Positions 8,421 to 16,177 of a stretch of 42,927 bases of DNA are shown piece after piece (within the stretch, counting starts at the first letter, position 1; the number at the start of each line of letters is the position of its first letter). The stretch spans positions 1-42,927 of the forward strand of contig PBTY01000071.1 of NCBI GenBank assembly GCA_002729235.1, in the 5' to 3' direction. A program made the position numbers and the translations under genes. The DNA is from Rickettsiales bacterium (GTDB lineage: Bacteria > Bacteroidota > Bacteroidia > Cytophagales > Cyclobacteriaceae). A model generated the notes under the pieces. It saw only the letters and a list, made by a program, of their open reading frames with translations. It searched no databases and was not told the origin of the DNA.

Positions 8421-8511
8421 CAGGTTAGTTAATAAAATATTTAAGAATAACTTTTTAGTTAGGTTAGGTTGGTGATTAGCTCCCCTCGTTCCAGAGGGGG
8501 GCTTTCTTTTT
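8421..8511 (+). ncRNA. Candidate sigma-54-dependent small RNA
   Basis: The interval from the predicted sigma-54 start to the terminator T tract is about 91 bases. It contains no ATG and no plausible ORF. Internally it is AT-rich with repeated GTTAG motifs (GGTTAG, AGTTAGGTTAGG) that could be single-stranded target-binding sequence, and it ends in the hairpin at 8478-8503. A promoter and terminator this close together with nothing coding between them is the usual layout of a bacterial small RNA. It is a prediction from sequence only and I know no named family that it matches. Confidence 0.45.
8478..8511 (+). terminator. Intrinsic terminator in the 8230-8664 gap
   Basis: Stem AGCTCCCCTC (8478-8487) with GAGGGGGGCT (8494-8503), one wobble pair, loop of six, followed by TTCTTTTT. 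It follows no coding sequence: the receiver gene already has its own terminator at 8251-8286, so it appears to serve the candidate small RNA. Confidence 0.85.
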
Positions 8512-8581
8512 ATTAACAGGTTTTGATGGGGTTGTTAATCCAATGCTTTCAGATATTTAAGTAAGGATAAGTAGTCAAGAT

Positions 8582-8589
8582 TACATTTG
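8582..8589 (+). promoter_or_regulatory. Possible -7 box of the DoxX-like gene
   Basis: TACATTTG matches TAnnTTTG exactly, 75 bases before the ATG at 8665, with no clear -33 TTG. The rest of 8512-8664 holds nothing I can name. Confidence 0.33.
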
Positions 8590-8664
8590 GTTAACAATTG
8601 GTATTGGTCTTCTTGATTGATAAAAATGATTTTAATTATCTTCAATTAACTAAACTATAACCCT

Positions 8665-9051
8665 ATGAAAATCATCTTTGAATGGCTACTCAGCATTCTC
8701 GCAGCATTTCTTCTTCTACAAACCCTATTTTTTAAGTTTTCTGGAAGTGACGAAAGTATTTACATTTTTACTCAAGTAGGCATGGAGCCATGGGGACGGT
8801 ATGCATCTGGTATTGCAGAGTTAATCGCTGGTATCTTATTGTTATGGCCTAAATACCGTGTTTATGGAGCTCTCCTTGCTCTTGGGGTGATCTCCGGGGC
8901 TATATTTTTTCATTTGACAAAGCTGGGTATAGAAGTAATGGATGACGATGGGTTGCTGTTTTACTATGCAATAACAGTATTCATGAGTTGTGTGCTTCTA
9001 CTTTTTATGAGAAAAGAAGATTTGCCCTTTATTGGAAAACAAACCGCATGA
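8665..9051 (+). CDS. DoxX-like four-helix membrane protein
   Basis: A 128-residue inner-membrane protein with four predicted helices (about 5-24, 47-62, 66-86, 98-115). The arrangement FFKFSGSDESIYIFTQVGMEPWGRYASGIAEL, a short loop and then a helix beginning with a Gly/Ile/Ala-rich segment, is the usual DoxX/DoxX-like pattern. Members are linked variously to quinone chemistry and redox defence, but no catalytic residues are defined, so no reaction is assigned. It lies 18 bases before the helicase gene and may be co-transcribed with it, though the functions do not suggest a link. Confidence 0.78.
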   Translation: MKIIFEWLLSILAAFLLLQTLFFKFSGSDESIYIFTQVGMEPWGRYASGIAELIAGILLLWPKYRVYGALLALGVISGAIFFHLTKLGIEVMDDDGLLFYYAITVFMSCVLLLFMRKEDLPFIGKQTA

Positions 9052-9069
9052 CTTTTCAATTAGCAATGT

Positions 9070-11532
9070 GTGGATGAAGTATTAAAGCCCGGATATGACT
9101 GGTTTCGTCACAAGAAATGGAAGCCTTTTTTATTTCAAGAGGAGGCTTGGAGAGCATATCTAGAGGGTAAAAGTGGTTTGTTAAACGCACCGACAGGTAG
9201 TGGTAAAACCTATGCACTGTGGATTCCAACTATCCTGGAGTTTCTGAAGGAAAACAAGCCAGAGGAAGTTACACCAGAGGTTAGAGTACTTTGGGTTACT
9301 CCACTCAGGGCACTCGCTAAAGACATTCAGCGTGCCATGCAGGAAGTCTGTGATGATTTAGATCTCCGCTGGGAAGTAGGTTTGAGAACTGGAGATACTA
9401 CATCTAGCCAACGCCAAAGCCAGAAGAAAAAGGCACCTCAAGCATTGGTCATTACTCCTGAAAGTATCCATGTGCTGCTAAGTCAAAGTGACTATCCGAA
9501 TTTCTTTAAAAACTTAAGAGCCATCATCGTAGATGAGTGGCATGAGATCTTAGGAACCAAAAGAGGAGTGGCTACAGAATTGGCAATTTCGAGGTTAAAG
9601 GCATTGAATGGACCTCAGCTAAAGGTTTGGGGTATTAGTGCGACTATTGGTAATCTACCTCAGGCTAAGAGGGTGCTTTTGGGAGAAGACTTATATAAAG
9701 ATAGTGTCACCATCAAAGCTGATATAGATAAACAAGTGGTGATCGAGTCAGTGTTGCCGGATGAGGTGGAAAAGTTTCCCTGGACTGGTCATTTAGGCAC
9801 CAAACTATTGCCTAAAATCATTCCCATCATCAATCAATCCAAAACAACATTATTATTCACAAATACGCGCTCTCAAACAGAGTTATGGTATCAGGCCATA
9901 TTGAAATTTGCTCCTGAATTATCAGGTGTTATTGCCATGCATCATGGATCCATGGATAATGATATTCGAGGTTGGGTGGAAGATGCCCTTCATGCCGAGA
10001 AATTGAAGTGTGTGGTATGTACTTCTAGCTTGGATCTTGGAGTGGATTTTCGTCCAGTGGATGTGGTCATTCAAGTAGGTGGCCCAAAAGGGATCTCACG
10101 TTTTTTTCAAAGAGCTGGAAGGAGTGGACATCAACCTGGTTCAACATCTAAAATATTCTTTGTGCCTACCCATTCTTTGGAATTGGTTGAAGGAGCGGCT
10201 TTGCGAGAAGCCATTATCGATAAGCAATTTGAGAGCAGAAAGCCATTAGAGAAGAGTCTGGATGTGTTAATCCAGTATCTAGTGACTCTTGCTGTAAGTG
10301 GAGGCTTCAAACCCCTTCAGATTCTTGAGGAAGTAAAAAATACATACTCTTACCGTCTGCTTACAGCTCAAGAATGGCAATGGTGTCTGGAATTTATCAC
10401 TACTGGAGGGAGTACACTTGGGCAGTATGACGAGTTTGCTCGGGTTTACAATGATGATGGGGTTTATAAAATTCTCAATAAGAAAGCAGCAACCAAGCAC
10501 AAGCTGTCAATTGGAACTATCGTTGGAGATCCTGCACTAAAAGTTCGATTCATGACTGGTGGATATATTGGAACAATCGAAGAAAGCTTTATTTCTCGAT
10601 TGAATCCTGGTGATTCTTTCTGGTTTGCAGGCAAGAACCTGGAGTTTGTCCGAATAAAGGATCTGACTGTTTTGGTGAAGAAATCGTCTAAAAAGAGCGG
10701 ACTGACTCCTCAATGGATGGGAGGAAGGCTACCGCTTTCATCCATGCTTGCTGACAAAATTCGGGAGAAATTCGAGCAAGCAGTAGAAGGGAGGTATTCC
10801 GATATTGAAATGCGGACGATCAAGCCTATTCTGGATTTGCAAGCAAACTGGTCTGAGATTCCATCACGAAAAAAGCTTCTGATTGAAAAAACGAAGACTC
10901 GGTTTGGCCATCACATTTTCATTTATCCTTTTGAGGGAATGTTCGTACACGAGGTGTTAGGTGGAGTAGTGGCCCTTCGCATCAGTCGTATTCAACCGAT
11001 TTCTTTTTCTATCTCCATGAATGACTATGGTTTTGAACTATTGTCTGATCAGGAGATTCCAATTGAAGAAGCTCTCGAATTAGATTTATTTAATGAGGAG
11101 AATCTTTTTCAGGACATTCAGGAATCGATTAATATGACCGAAATGGCCCAACGCAAGTTTAGGGATGTAGCGACCATAGCTGGACTTATTTTTCAGGGAT
11201 ACCCTGGCAAAGGGATACGCGCAAAGCATCTTCAGGCTTCGTCCGGCATCCTTTTTAAAGTGTTTGAGGAGTATGATCAGGACAATCTTCTAGTTCGACA
11301 GTCGATGGAGGAGGTTTTGACCTTACAGGTAGAACATAGCAGGCTTTTAGAAGCCATGCGTAGAATCAATGAGCAGAAAATAGTTTTGAAAGAAACAATC
11401 AAACCAACACCTTTTGCGTTTCCAATACTCGTGGATATGTTTCGAAGACAGAACCTTACTTCCGAACAATTATCCGATCGGATAGCCAAAATGCAATTGC
11501 AATTAGAACGTGCTGCCAATAAGAAGAGTTGA
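9070..11532 (+). CDS. Ligase-associated DNA damage response DEXH-box helicase (Lhr-like)
   Basis: An 820-residue superfamily 2 helicase of the Lhr-like kind found with DNA ligase, exonuclease and PdeM in a predicted DNA repair set. Seen: Q-motif region WKPFLFQEEAW, Walker A APTGSGKT (40-47), Walker B DEWH (155-158), SAT motif ISATIG (189-194), motif IV LLFTNTRSQTE, motif V SSLDLGVDF and motif VI QRAGRSGH (346-353), then a long C-terminal region typical of Lhr proteins. The start is GTG at 9070: an in-frame stop lies 9 bases upstream and no ATG is available. PdeM follows two genes later. The ligase and exonuclease partners are not in the window. Confidence 0.92.
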   Translation: MDEVLKPGYDWFRHKKWKPFLFQEEAWRAYLEGKSGLLNAPTGSGKTYALWIPTILEFLKENKPEEVTPEVRVLWVTPLRALAKDIQRAMQEVCDDLDLRWEVGLRTGDTTSSQRQSQKKKAPQALVITPESIHVLLSQSDYPNFFKNLRAIIVDEWHEILGTKRGVATELAISRLKALNGPQLKVWGISATIGNLPQAKRVLLGEDLYKDSVTIKADIDKQVVIESVLPDEVEKFPWTGHLGTKLLPKIIPIINQSKTTLLFTNTRSQTELWYQAILKFAPELSGVIAMHHGSMDNDIRGWVEDALHAEKLKCVVCTSSLDLGVDFRPVDVVIQVGGPKGISRFFQRAGRSGHQPGSTSKIFFVPTHSLELVEGAALREAIIDKQFESRKPLEKSLDVLIQYLVTLAVSGGFKPLQILEEVKNTYSYRLLTAQEWQWCLEFITTGGSTLGQYDEFARVYNDDGVYKILNKKAATKHKLSIGTIVGDPALKVRFMTGGYIGTIEESFISRLNPGDSFWFAGKNLEFVRIKDLTVLVKKSSKKSGLTPQWMGGRLPLSSMLADKIREKFEQAVEGRYSDIEMRTIKPILDLQANWSEIPSRKKLLIEKTKTRFGHHIFIYPFEGMFVHEVLGGVVALRISRIQPISFSISMNDYGFELLSDQEIPIEEALELDLFNEENLFQDIQESINMTEMAQRKFRDVATIAGLIFQGYPGKGIRAKHLQASSGILFKVFEEYDQDNLLVRQSMEEVLTLQVEHSRLLEAMRRINEQKIVLKETIKPTPFAFPILVDMFRRQNLTSEQLSDRIAKMQLQLERAANKKS

Positions 11533-11533
11533 T

Positions 11534-11541
11534 TATTTTTG
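11534..11541 (+). promoter_or_regulatory. Possible -7 box before the DUF2147 gene
   Basis: TATTTTTG fits TAnnTTTG and lies 26 bases before the ATG at 11568, immediately after the helicase stop. This would allow DUF2147 and pdeM to be transcribed separately from the helicase. No clear -33 element. Confidence 0.35.
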
Positions 11542-11567
11542 GCAGCTTAAATTAACCCCGTAGAAAT

Positions 11568-11996
11568 ATGAAAACTGTATTCTTGTTATTATTCACCTTA
11601 CTGGTAACTGGTTTAAATGCTCAATCAATTGCTGGTCAATGGAAAACGATCGATGATGAGACTGGAAAGCCACGCTCAATTGTAGAAATTGAAGAGCGAG
11701 ACGGCAAGTATTATGGAAAGATCGTCAAATTATTTAGAGAAGCGGGTGAAGAGCAAGATCCGGTTTGTGATGAATGTCCTGGTAAGAAAAAGAACCAAAA
11801 AATTATTGGGATGGAAATTATCACTGATATGGAGCCGGTCAAAGGAGAAAATGTGTTTGAGGAAGGCGAAATTCTGGATCCAGAAAGTGGCAATGTTTAC
11901 GACTGTAAGTTGTGGATTGAGGATGGTAAATTGATGGTCAGAGGATATGTGATGTTTCTTTATCGCACTCAAACCTGGCTGCCATATGAGGGGTAA
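11568..11996 (+). CDS. DUF2147-family secreted protein
   Basis: A 142-residue exported protein. Residues 1-18 are a signal peptide (VFLLLFTLLVTGLNA). The mature part begins with IAGQWKTIDDETGKPRSIVEI, the typical opening of DUF2147, a small beta-barrel-like domain of unknown function, and ends with the matching VRGYVMFLYRTQTWLP. A CDEC pair near residues 67-70 could be redox-active or bind metal. Its stop overlaps the start of pdeM by 11 bases, so the two are coupled in translation even though one product is exported and the other is a nuclease-like cytoplasmic protein. Confidence 0.88.
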   Translation: MKTVFLLLFTLLVTGLNAQSIAGQWKTIDDETGKPRSIVEIEERDGKYYGKIVKLFREAGEEQDPVCDECPGKKKNQKIIGMEIITDMEPVKGENVFEEGEILDPESGNVYDCKLWIEDGKLMVRGYVMFLYRTQTWLPYEG

Positions 11997-12651
11997 TTTG
12001 GAACTACTTGGTGCCAATTATACCTTTTCGTTTTTAAATCAACACTTCGTTCTAGATGCCGATAGAGCTATTTATTGGCAAGAGGAGCAGTCATTAATTG
12101 TAGCAGATTTGCATTTAGGTAAGGCTGGGCATTTTCGCAAACATGGAGTACCCATACCCAGGCAGGTGCATATTACTGATTTACAAAAACTTAATTCATT
12201 AATAGATCGATATCAACCTAAGCAAATCCTCTTTTTAGGTGATTTATTTCACAGCGATAACAACGAAGAGTGGATTGATTTTATCAATTGGTCAAATCAT
12301 CATACACAGCTCGATCAAATATTAATAGAAGGTAATCATGATATACTGGATGAAGGGTCATACAAACAAACCAGGATGAGCGTGGTTACAGAGTATAGTT
12401 CTGGGCACTTTTTGCTTACACATGACGAGGTAGATACTGATCAATACAATATTTCCGGTCATGTCCACCCATGCATTCGCTTAAGCGGTATTGCAAGACA
12501 GGGGGCCAGATTGCCATGCTTTATCTTTGGGAAGAAAAAAGGGCTTATACCAGCATTTGGAGAATTCACAGGAAATCATCCAATCAGAGCGACTAAATCG
12601 GATCAAATCTTTGCGGTTGCTGAAGGCCAACTCATTGGTTTGGTCGGGTAA
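11986..12651 (+). CDS. pdeM: Ligase-associated metallophosphoesterase PdeM
   Basis: A 221-residue calcineurin-like metallophosphoesterase matching the family annotated as ligase-associated DNA damage response endonuclease PdeM. The metal-binding blocks are in order: Asp41-x-His43 (DLHLGK), Gly85-Asp86 (LFLGDLFHS), Gly-Asn-His-Asp 116-119, His146 (LLTHDE) and GHVHP (158-162). HFRKHGVPIP after the first block is characteristic. There is no signal peptide, so it should act in the cytoplasm. It starts 11 bases inside the DUF2147 gene. With the helicase at 9070 it forms part of the predicted repair set; no DNA ligase is visible here. Confidence 0.92.
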   Translation: MRGNLELLGANYTFSFLNQHFVLDADRAIYWQEEQSLIVADLHLGKAGHFRKHGVPIPRQVHITDLQKLNSLIDRYQPKQILFLGDLFHSDNNEEWIDFINWSNHHTQLDQILIEGNHDILDEGSYKQTRMSVVTEYSSGHFLLTHDEVDTDQYNISGHVHPCIRLSGIARQGARLPCFIFGKKKGLIPAFGEFTGNHPIRATKSDQIFAVAEGQLIGLVG

Positions 12652-12749
12652 ATCGATTATTTTACAGAAATATACCAGCTATTCATCAAGTATGAGGTTA
12701 CTTTTTGACCGTGTAATGTATTTAAAGGAAGAGCGAGAGCTCTGGGTGT

Positions 12750-13289
12750 ATGAAGGATAGGGAGATTCTGGATAGAATAAGCAAAGGAGACGAGCGAGCC
12801 CTAGACTACCTCTACAAGAAGTACTACAAGATGATGACCAACATCGTTTTGAAAAATAATGGTACTCTTGATGAGGCTAAAGATGTCTATCAGGAGGCTT
12901 TGGTGGTTTTCTGGCAAAAGGCCGCAAGTGGTAAACTTGTGCTTACTTCCAAGATTAGCACCTTCCTTTACAGTATATGCCTAAATCAGTGGCGAAAGGA
13001 GCTTGATCGTAAAAGCCGATTGAGTAGTGAAGAAGTTGATAAGGAGGAGTTTCAGAGCCACGATGAACAGGAGAGATATAAAATTGTGATGCAGTGTATC
13101 AGTGAGCTGGGTGAAACCTGCAAGCGGATATTAACTTATTATTATTTTGATGGTCTGAACATGTCAGATATTGCTGAAAAAATGAACTTTGCAAATACTG
13201 ATACGGCCAAGACCAAAAAATATAAGTGTAAAAAGAAATTAGATAGTTTAATAAGAGAACGCTACACCACAACTGACTTTTTTGATTGA
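12750..13289 (+). CDS. ECF-type RNA polymerase sigma factor
   Basis: A 179-residue sigma-70-family ECF factor. Region 2 covers about 10-85 (ALDYLYKKYYKMM, DVYQEALVVFWQK, SKISTFLYSICLNQWRKEL) and region 4 about 105-165 (CISELGETCKRILTYYYFDGLNMSDIAEKMNF, a helix-turn-helix). The ATG at 12750 is followed by the typical MKDREILDRISKGDERAL opening. It overlaps the next gene by one base (TGATG), whose product looks like its membrane anti-sigma factor. The recognised promoters cannot be read from this window. It starts 98 bases after pdeM, enough space for its own promoter, though none is convincing. Confidence 0.95.
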   Translation: MKDREILDRISKGDERALDYLYKKYYKMMTNIVLKNNGTLDEAKDVYQEALVVFWQKAASGKLVLTSKISTFLYSICLNQWRKELDRKSRLSSEEVDKEEFQSHDEQERYKIVMQCISELGETCKRILTYYYFDGLNMSDIAEKMNFANTDTAKTKKYKCKKKLDSLIRERYTTTDFFD

Positions 13290-14212
13290 TGAACCCGACA
13301 CAGCACCATCAAATTGAAGCTTATCTGAGGGGCGAACTGAGCCCTGAACAGTTGAAGGATTTTAATAATCTTTTAGCTAATGATCCCTCCTTTGCTCAAA
13401 ATGTACGTTTTGAGGAGAAGATTGTCGAGGGATTATCTGAGGTGCGCAAAGCAGAATTAAAATCGAGACTTGACGCTATTGATGTTGCTCCTACAGGATG
13501 GATGGGTATCGGTCAGATTGGTAACAGTGCTCTGGTAAAAACTTTAGGTGGAATTGCAGTTGTTTCATTAGTTGGTACATTGGTTTATACCAATCTGGAT
13601 TCTGAACAAGTATCGGCTATCGATGAAGATAAAGTAATAACAACAGATATCAATTATCCAGTAGAGCAAGAAGTTATTAATCTGCAATTGAATTTAATTG
13701 AAGAATCGGCTGCTTCAACTGAAGATATTCAAGAACAATATGCTCAACAATCTGAACCTGAATCGATTACAGAAGAATTAGAAGAAGCTACACAGTCAGT
13801 AGTAACCAACACAAAGACTCCTGATGAATTTGATTTGACTGTAAACGTGCCACAACCTGGTGATTTGGATAAAGAGGAAGGATTAGTAACTCCTGATTCT
13901 AACTTACCGGAAATATCTACTACGGATGAAGTGGCCAATAAAGAAGTCACTCCAGTGGATGTGGAGACGGTCAACAGGAAAAATGAAACCTTGAAGTTCA
14001 AGTACTTTGATGGAAAGCTTTTCTTGTATGGAGATTTCAATGAGCAACCTTATGAAATCATTGAGATTAATGGTGCTAAGGAACGAAAGCTCTATTTATT
14101 CTTTGAGAACAAGTACTTCAGTATTGATATCACCGACAAGGTGAAAGAACTCAATGAGATTGAGAATCCAAAGTTGATCAACGAACTCAACATAATTCGC
14201 AACAATAAGTAA
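13289..14212 (+). CDS. Membrane anti-sigma-like protein paired with the ECF factor
   Basis: A 307-residue protein starting at the ATG at 13289, which shares one base with the sigma-factor stop. The N-terminal 50 residues (IEAYLRGELSPEQLKDFNNLLANDPSF, then FEEKIVEGL) look like the helical cytoplasmic sigma-binding domain common in Bacteroidota anti-sigma factors, without a zinc HxxxCxxC motif. One membrane helix follows (about 84-102, LGGIAVVSLVGTLVYTNL). The remaining 200 residues are a periplasmic, very acidic, low-complexity linker and a short Lys-rich domain (KFKYFDGKLFLYGDF). Sigma-binding is inferred from position and layout, not from a strong domain match. Confidence 0.78.
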   Translation: MNPTQHHQIEAYLRGELSPEQLKDFNNLLANDPSFAQNVRFEEKIVEGLSEVRKAELKSRLDAIDVAPTGWMGIGQIGNSALVKTLGGIAVVSLVGTLVYTNLDSEQVSAIDEDKVITTDINYPVEQEVINLQLNLIEESAASTEDIQEQYAQQSEPESITEELEEATQSVVTNTKTPDEFDLTVNVPQPGDLDKEEGLVTPDSNLPEISTTDEVANKEVTPVDVETVNRKNETLKFKYFDGKLFLYGDFNEQPYEIIEINGAKERKLYLFFENKYFSIDITDKVKELNEIENPKLINELNIIRNNK

Positions 14213-14241
14213 TAGGCTCACACTTTTCCCTTTACATTATT

Positions 14242-14249
14242 TAGTTTTG
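14242..14249 (+). promoter_or_regulatory. -7 box of the ftsX operon
   Basis: TAGTTTTG fits TAnnTTTG exactly and ends 7 bases before the ftsX ATG, so the mRNA would have almost no leader. The upstream stretch TTTTCC (14224-14229) is a weak -33 candidate. Confidence 0.4.
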
Positions 14250-14256
14250 AGGCGGG

Positions 14257-15147
14257 ATGGAACAAAAAACCCGTAAAAAACGAAAATTAGGTAGTTACCC
14301 TTTTGTTAGTGTTACTTTAAGTATCACGCTAGCACTATTTGTAATAGGCCTGTTTGGGATGTTGGCTCTTCATGCCAATAAACTGACTACCGTCATTCAG
14401 GAGAATATCGAATTGCAGGTATTTCTCGATAAGCAAATTACTACAAGTGAGATTACTAGAATTAATCGGACGATAGGTTCTAAATCATTCGTTTTGAAAA
14501 AGGATGACGGGCCTGTAATTAGACATGTATCCAAAGATGAGGCTGCTAAACAGTTTATCTCTGAGACTGGTGAGGATTTTACCGAATTTTTAGGGGATAA
14601 CCCTTTACGAGATGTTTTGATCGTGAACATAGATCCTGTTCATCAAGCTGCAGATTCATTGAGATTGATCAAGGCTGATCTTGAAAAGATCACCGGTGTA
14701 TATGAGGTGTCTTATGTGGAATCGTTGGTTGAAAGCATCAATCAGAATCTTACTAAAATTGGGTTAATTCTTGTTGGATTTTTCTTAATTCTGCTTTTAG
14801 TGGTAGTTATTTTGATTAATAATACTATCAAACTGGCCTTATTCTCACAGAGATTTTTGATACGAAGTATGCAGCTAGTAGGCGCTACTTCTGGATTTAT
14901 TCGCGGACCTTTTCTGAAAAGATCAGTGTGGTATGGACTATTAGCAGGGACTTTTTCAAGTCTTTTGCTGTTCTTCCTCATGGCCTATGCCAATAATCAA
15001 ATCGAAGATTTAGATCAATTACAAGATATTCAAAGCCTTGCCTTATTATTTGGGGCAATCATTCTTTTAGGGATGTTGGTAGGTTTCCTAAGTACTTACC
15101 GGGCTGTAAGAAAATATTTAAAACTCTCTTTAGACGAACTATACTGA
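14257..15147 (+). CDS. ftsX: Cell division ABC-transporter-like permease FtsX
   Basis: A 296-residue FtsX. With the ATPase FtsE it couples septum formation to activation of cell-wall hydrolases in the periplasm. Seen: a Lys/Arg-rich cytoplasmic start, helix 1 (about 22-43), a periplasmic domain of about 120 residues (FLDKQITTSEI to VSYVESLVESIN), then three more helices, with SQRFLIRSMQLVGATSGFIRGPFLKRS before the third (the conserved ATxxFI block). Four membrane segments and length are as expected. ftsE is not in the window. It is the first gene of the run ending with gldC. Confidence 0.95.
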   Translation: MEQKTRKKRKLGSYPFVSVTLSITLALFVIGLFGMLALHANKLTTVIQENIELQVFLDKQITTSEITRINRTIGSKSFVLKKDDGPVIRHVSKDEAAKQFISETGEDFTEFLGDNPLRDVLIVNIDPVHQAADSLRLIKADLEKITGVYEVSYVESLVESINQNLTKIGLILVGFFLILLLVVVILINNTIKLALFSQRFLIRSMQLVGATSGFIRGPFLKRSVWYGLLAGTFSSLLLFFLMAYANNQIEDLDQLQDIQSLALLFGAIILLGMLVGFLSTYRAVRKYLKLSLDELY

Positions 15148-15148
15148 T

Positions 15149-15376
15149 ATGTCAGATAAAAGCAAATTTGCCTTCCAAAAGGCTAACTACATGATTATGC
15201 TAGTGGGGGTACTTACCCTTATTGTTGGGTTCTTTATCATGTCATCAGACGGTGAACCATATGGATTTGGTTTCATGGGATTGACATTGGGACCAATAGT
15301 GGTCATGCTAGGTTTTATTATTGAGTTCGTAGCGATTTTCTACAAACCAAAGAGTGACTCTGCTAAAGGCGAATAA
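15149..15376 (+). CDS. DUF3098 small membrane protein
   Basis: A 75-residue protein with two helices (about 14-32 and 43-65) separated by SSDGEPYGFGFMGLTLGP. FAFQKANYMIMLVG and this loop match DUF3098, a Bacteroidota family commonly next to ftsX. The start ATG is 1 base after the ftsX stop and the stop is 3 bases before uppP, so it is co-translated with division and envelope genes. Molecular role unknown; a small accessory of FtsX or the envelope is an inference from its place. Confidence 0.88.
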   Translation: MSDKSKFAFQKANYMIMLVGVLTLIVGFFIMSSDGEPYGFGFMGLTLGPIVVMLGFIIEFVAIFYKPKSDSAKGE

Positions 15377-15379
15377 TTC

Positions 15380-16177
15380 ATGACTTGGATTGAGGCGTTG
15401 ATCCTTGGGGTCATACAAGGACTTACAGAGTTTTTACCTGTAAGTAGTAGTGGTCATTTGGAAATGGGTAGTGTATTACTCGGTGTTGCTTCCAGTGAAA
15501 ATCTTTTGTTTGCAGTGATTGTTCATGCTGCTACCGCTCTAAGTACTATAGTTGTTTTCCGGCAGGATATATTGGATATTTTTAAAGGTCTTCTCGAGTT
15601 TAAGTGGAATGAATCCTGGGACTTTGCCATAAAAATTATCATTTCAATGATCCCGGTTGGGATAGTTGGAGTCTTTTTCGAAGATCAGATTACTGCGTTA
15701 TTTACAGGTAACTTATACCTGGTTGGAAGTATGTTACTATTCACTTCGGCACTTTTGTTCTTTACTCACTTCAAGAAAGACAATGATCAAGAGGTGAGCA
15801 AGCCTAAAGCGTTTATCATTGGCTTGGCGCAAGCGATAGCCATTCTTCCAGGTATCTCCAGGTCTGGATCTACAATTGCAACGGCATTACTTCTCGGTGT
15901 TGAAAAAAGTAAAGCAACTCGATTTTCTTTCTTGATGGTGCTGGTGCCAATTTTGGGAGCAAGTATGCTCAAGCTAAAAGATTATTTCGAGGAACCAACA
16001 GCCTACGAGGGTTTAGGTGTGTTACCAATGATTGTAGGTTTCTCGGCTGCTTTTATCGCTGGATACATCGCGTGCAAATGGATGGTAGGAATTGTAAGAA
16101 AAGGTAAGTTGACATACTTTGCTGTTTACTGTTTAGTTGTTGGGTTAATTGCAATACTTTCACAGGTTTGGAGCTAA
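15380..16177 (+). CDS. uppP: Undecaprenyl-diphosphatase UppP (BacA)
   Basis: A 265-residue inner-membrane phosphatase that recycles undecaprenyl diphosphate to the monophosphate lipid carrier for peptidoglycan and other envelope polymers. The two signatures are intact: QGLTEFLPVSSSGH (15-28; catalytic Glu and the SSSGH serine/histidine) and PGISRSGSTIATALLLG (with Arg in the P-loop-like part). Multiple hydrophobic helices fill the rest. Family members also give bacitracin tolerance when abundant. Its 3' end overlaps truB by 10 bases. Confidence 0.96.
   Translation: MTWIEALILGVIQGLTEFLPVSSSGHLEMGSVLLGVASSENLLFAVIVHAATALSTIVVFRQDILDIFKGLLEFKWNESWDFAIKIIISMIPVGIVGVFFEDQITALFTGNLYLVGSMLLFTSALLFFTHFKKDNDQEVSKPKAFIIGLAQAIAILPGISRSGSTIATALLLGVEKSKATRFSFLMVLVPILGASMLKLKDYFEEPTAYEGLGVLPMIVGFSAAFIAGYIACKWMVGIVRKGKLTYFAVYCLVVGLIAILSQVWS

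Noticed and set aside
12491-12760. ORF of 89 codons overlapping the 3' end of pdeM and the gap before the sigma factor
   Set aside because: It is mostly out of frame inside pdeM, has no recognisable domain and no start signal.
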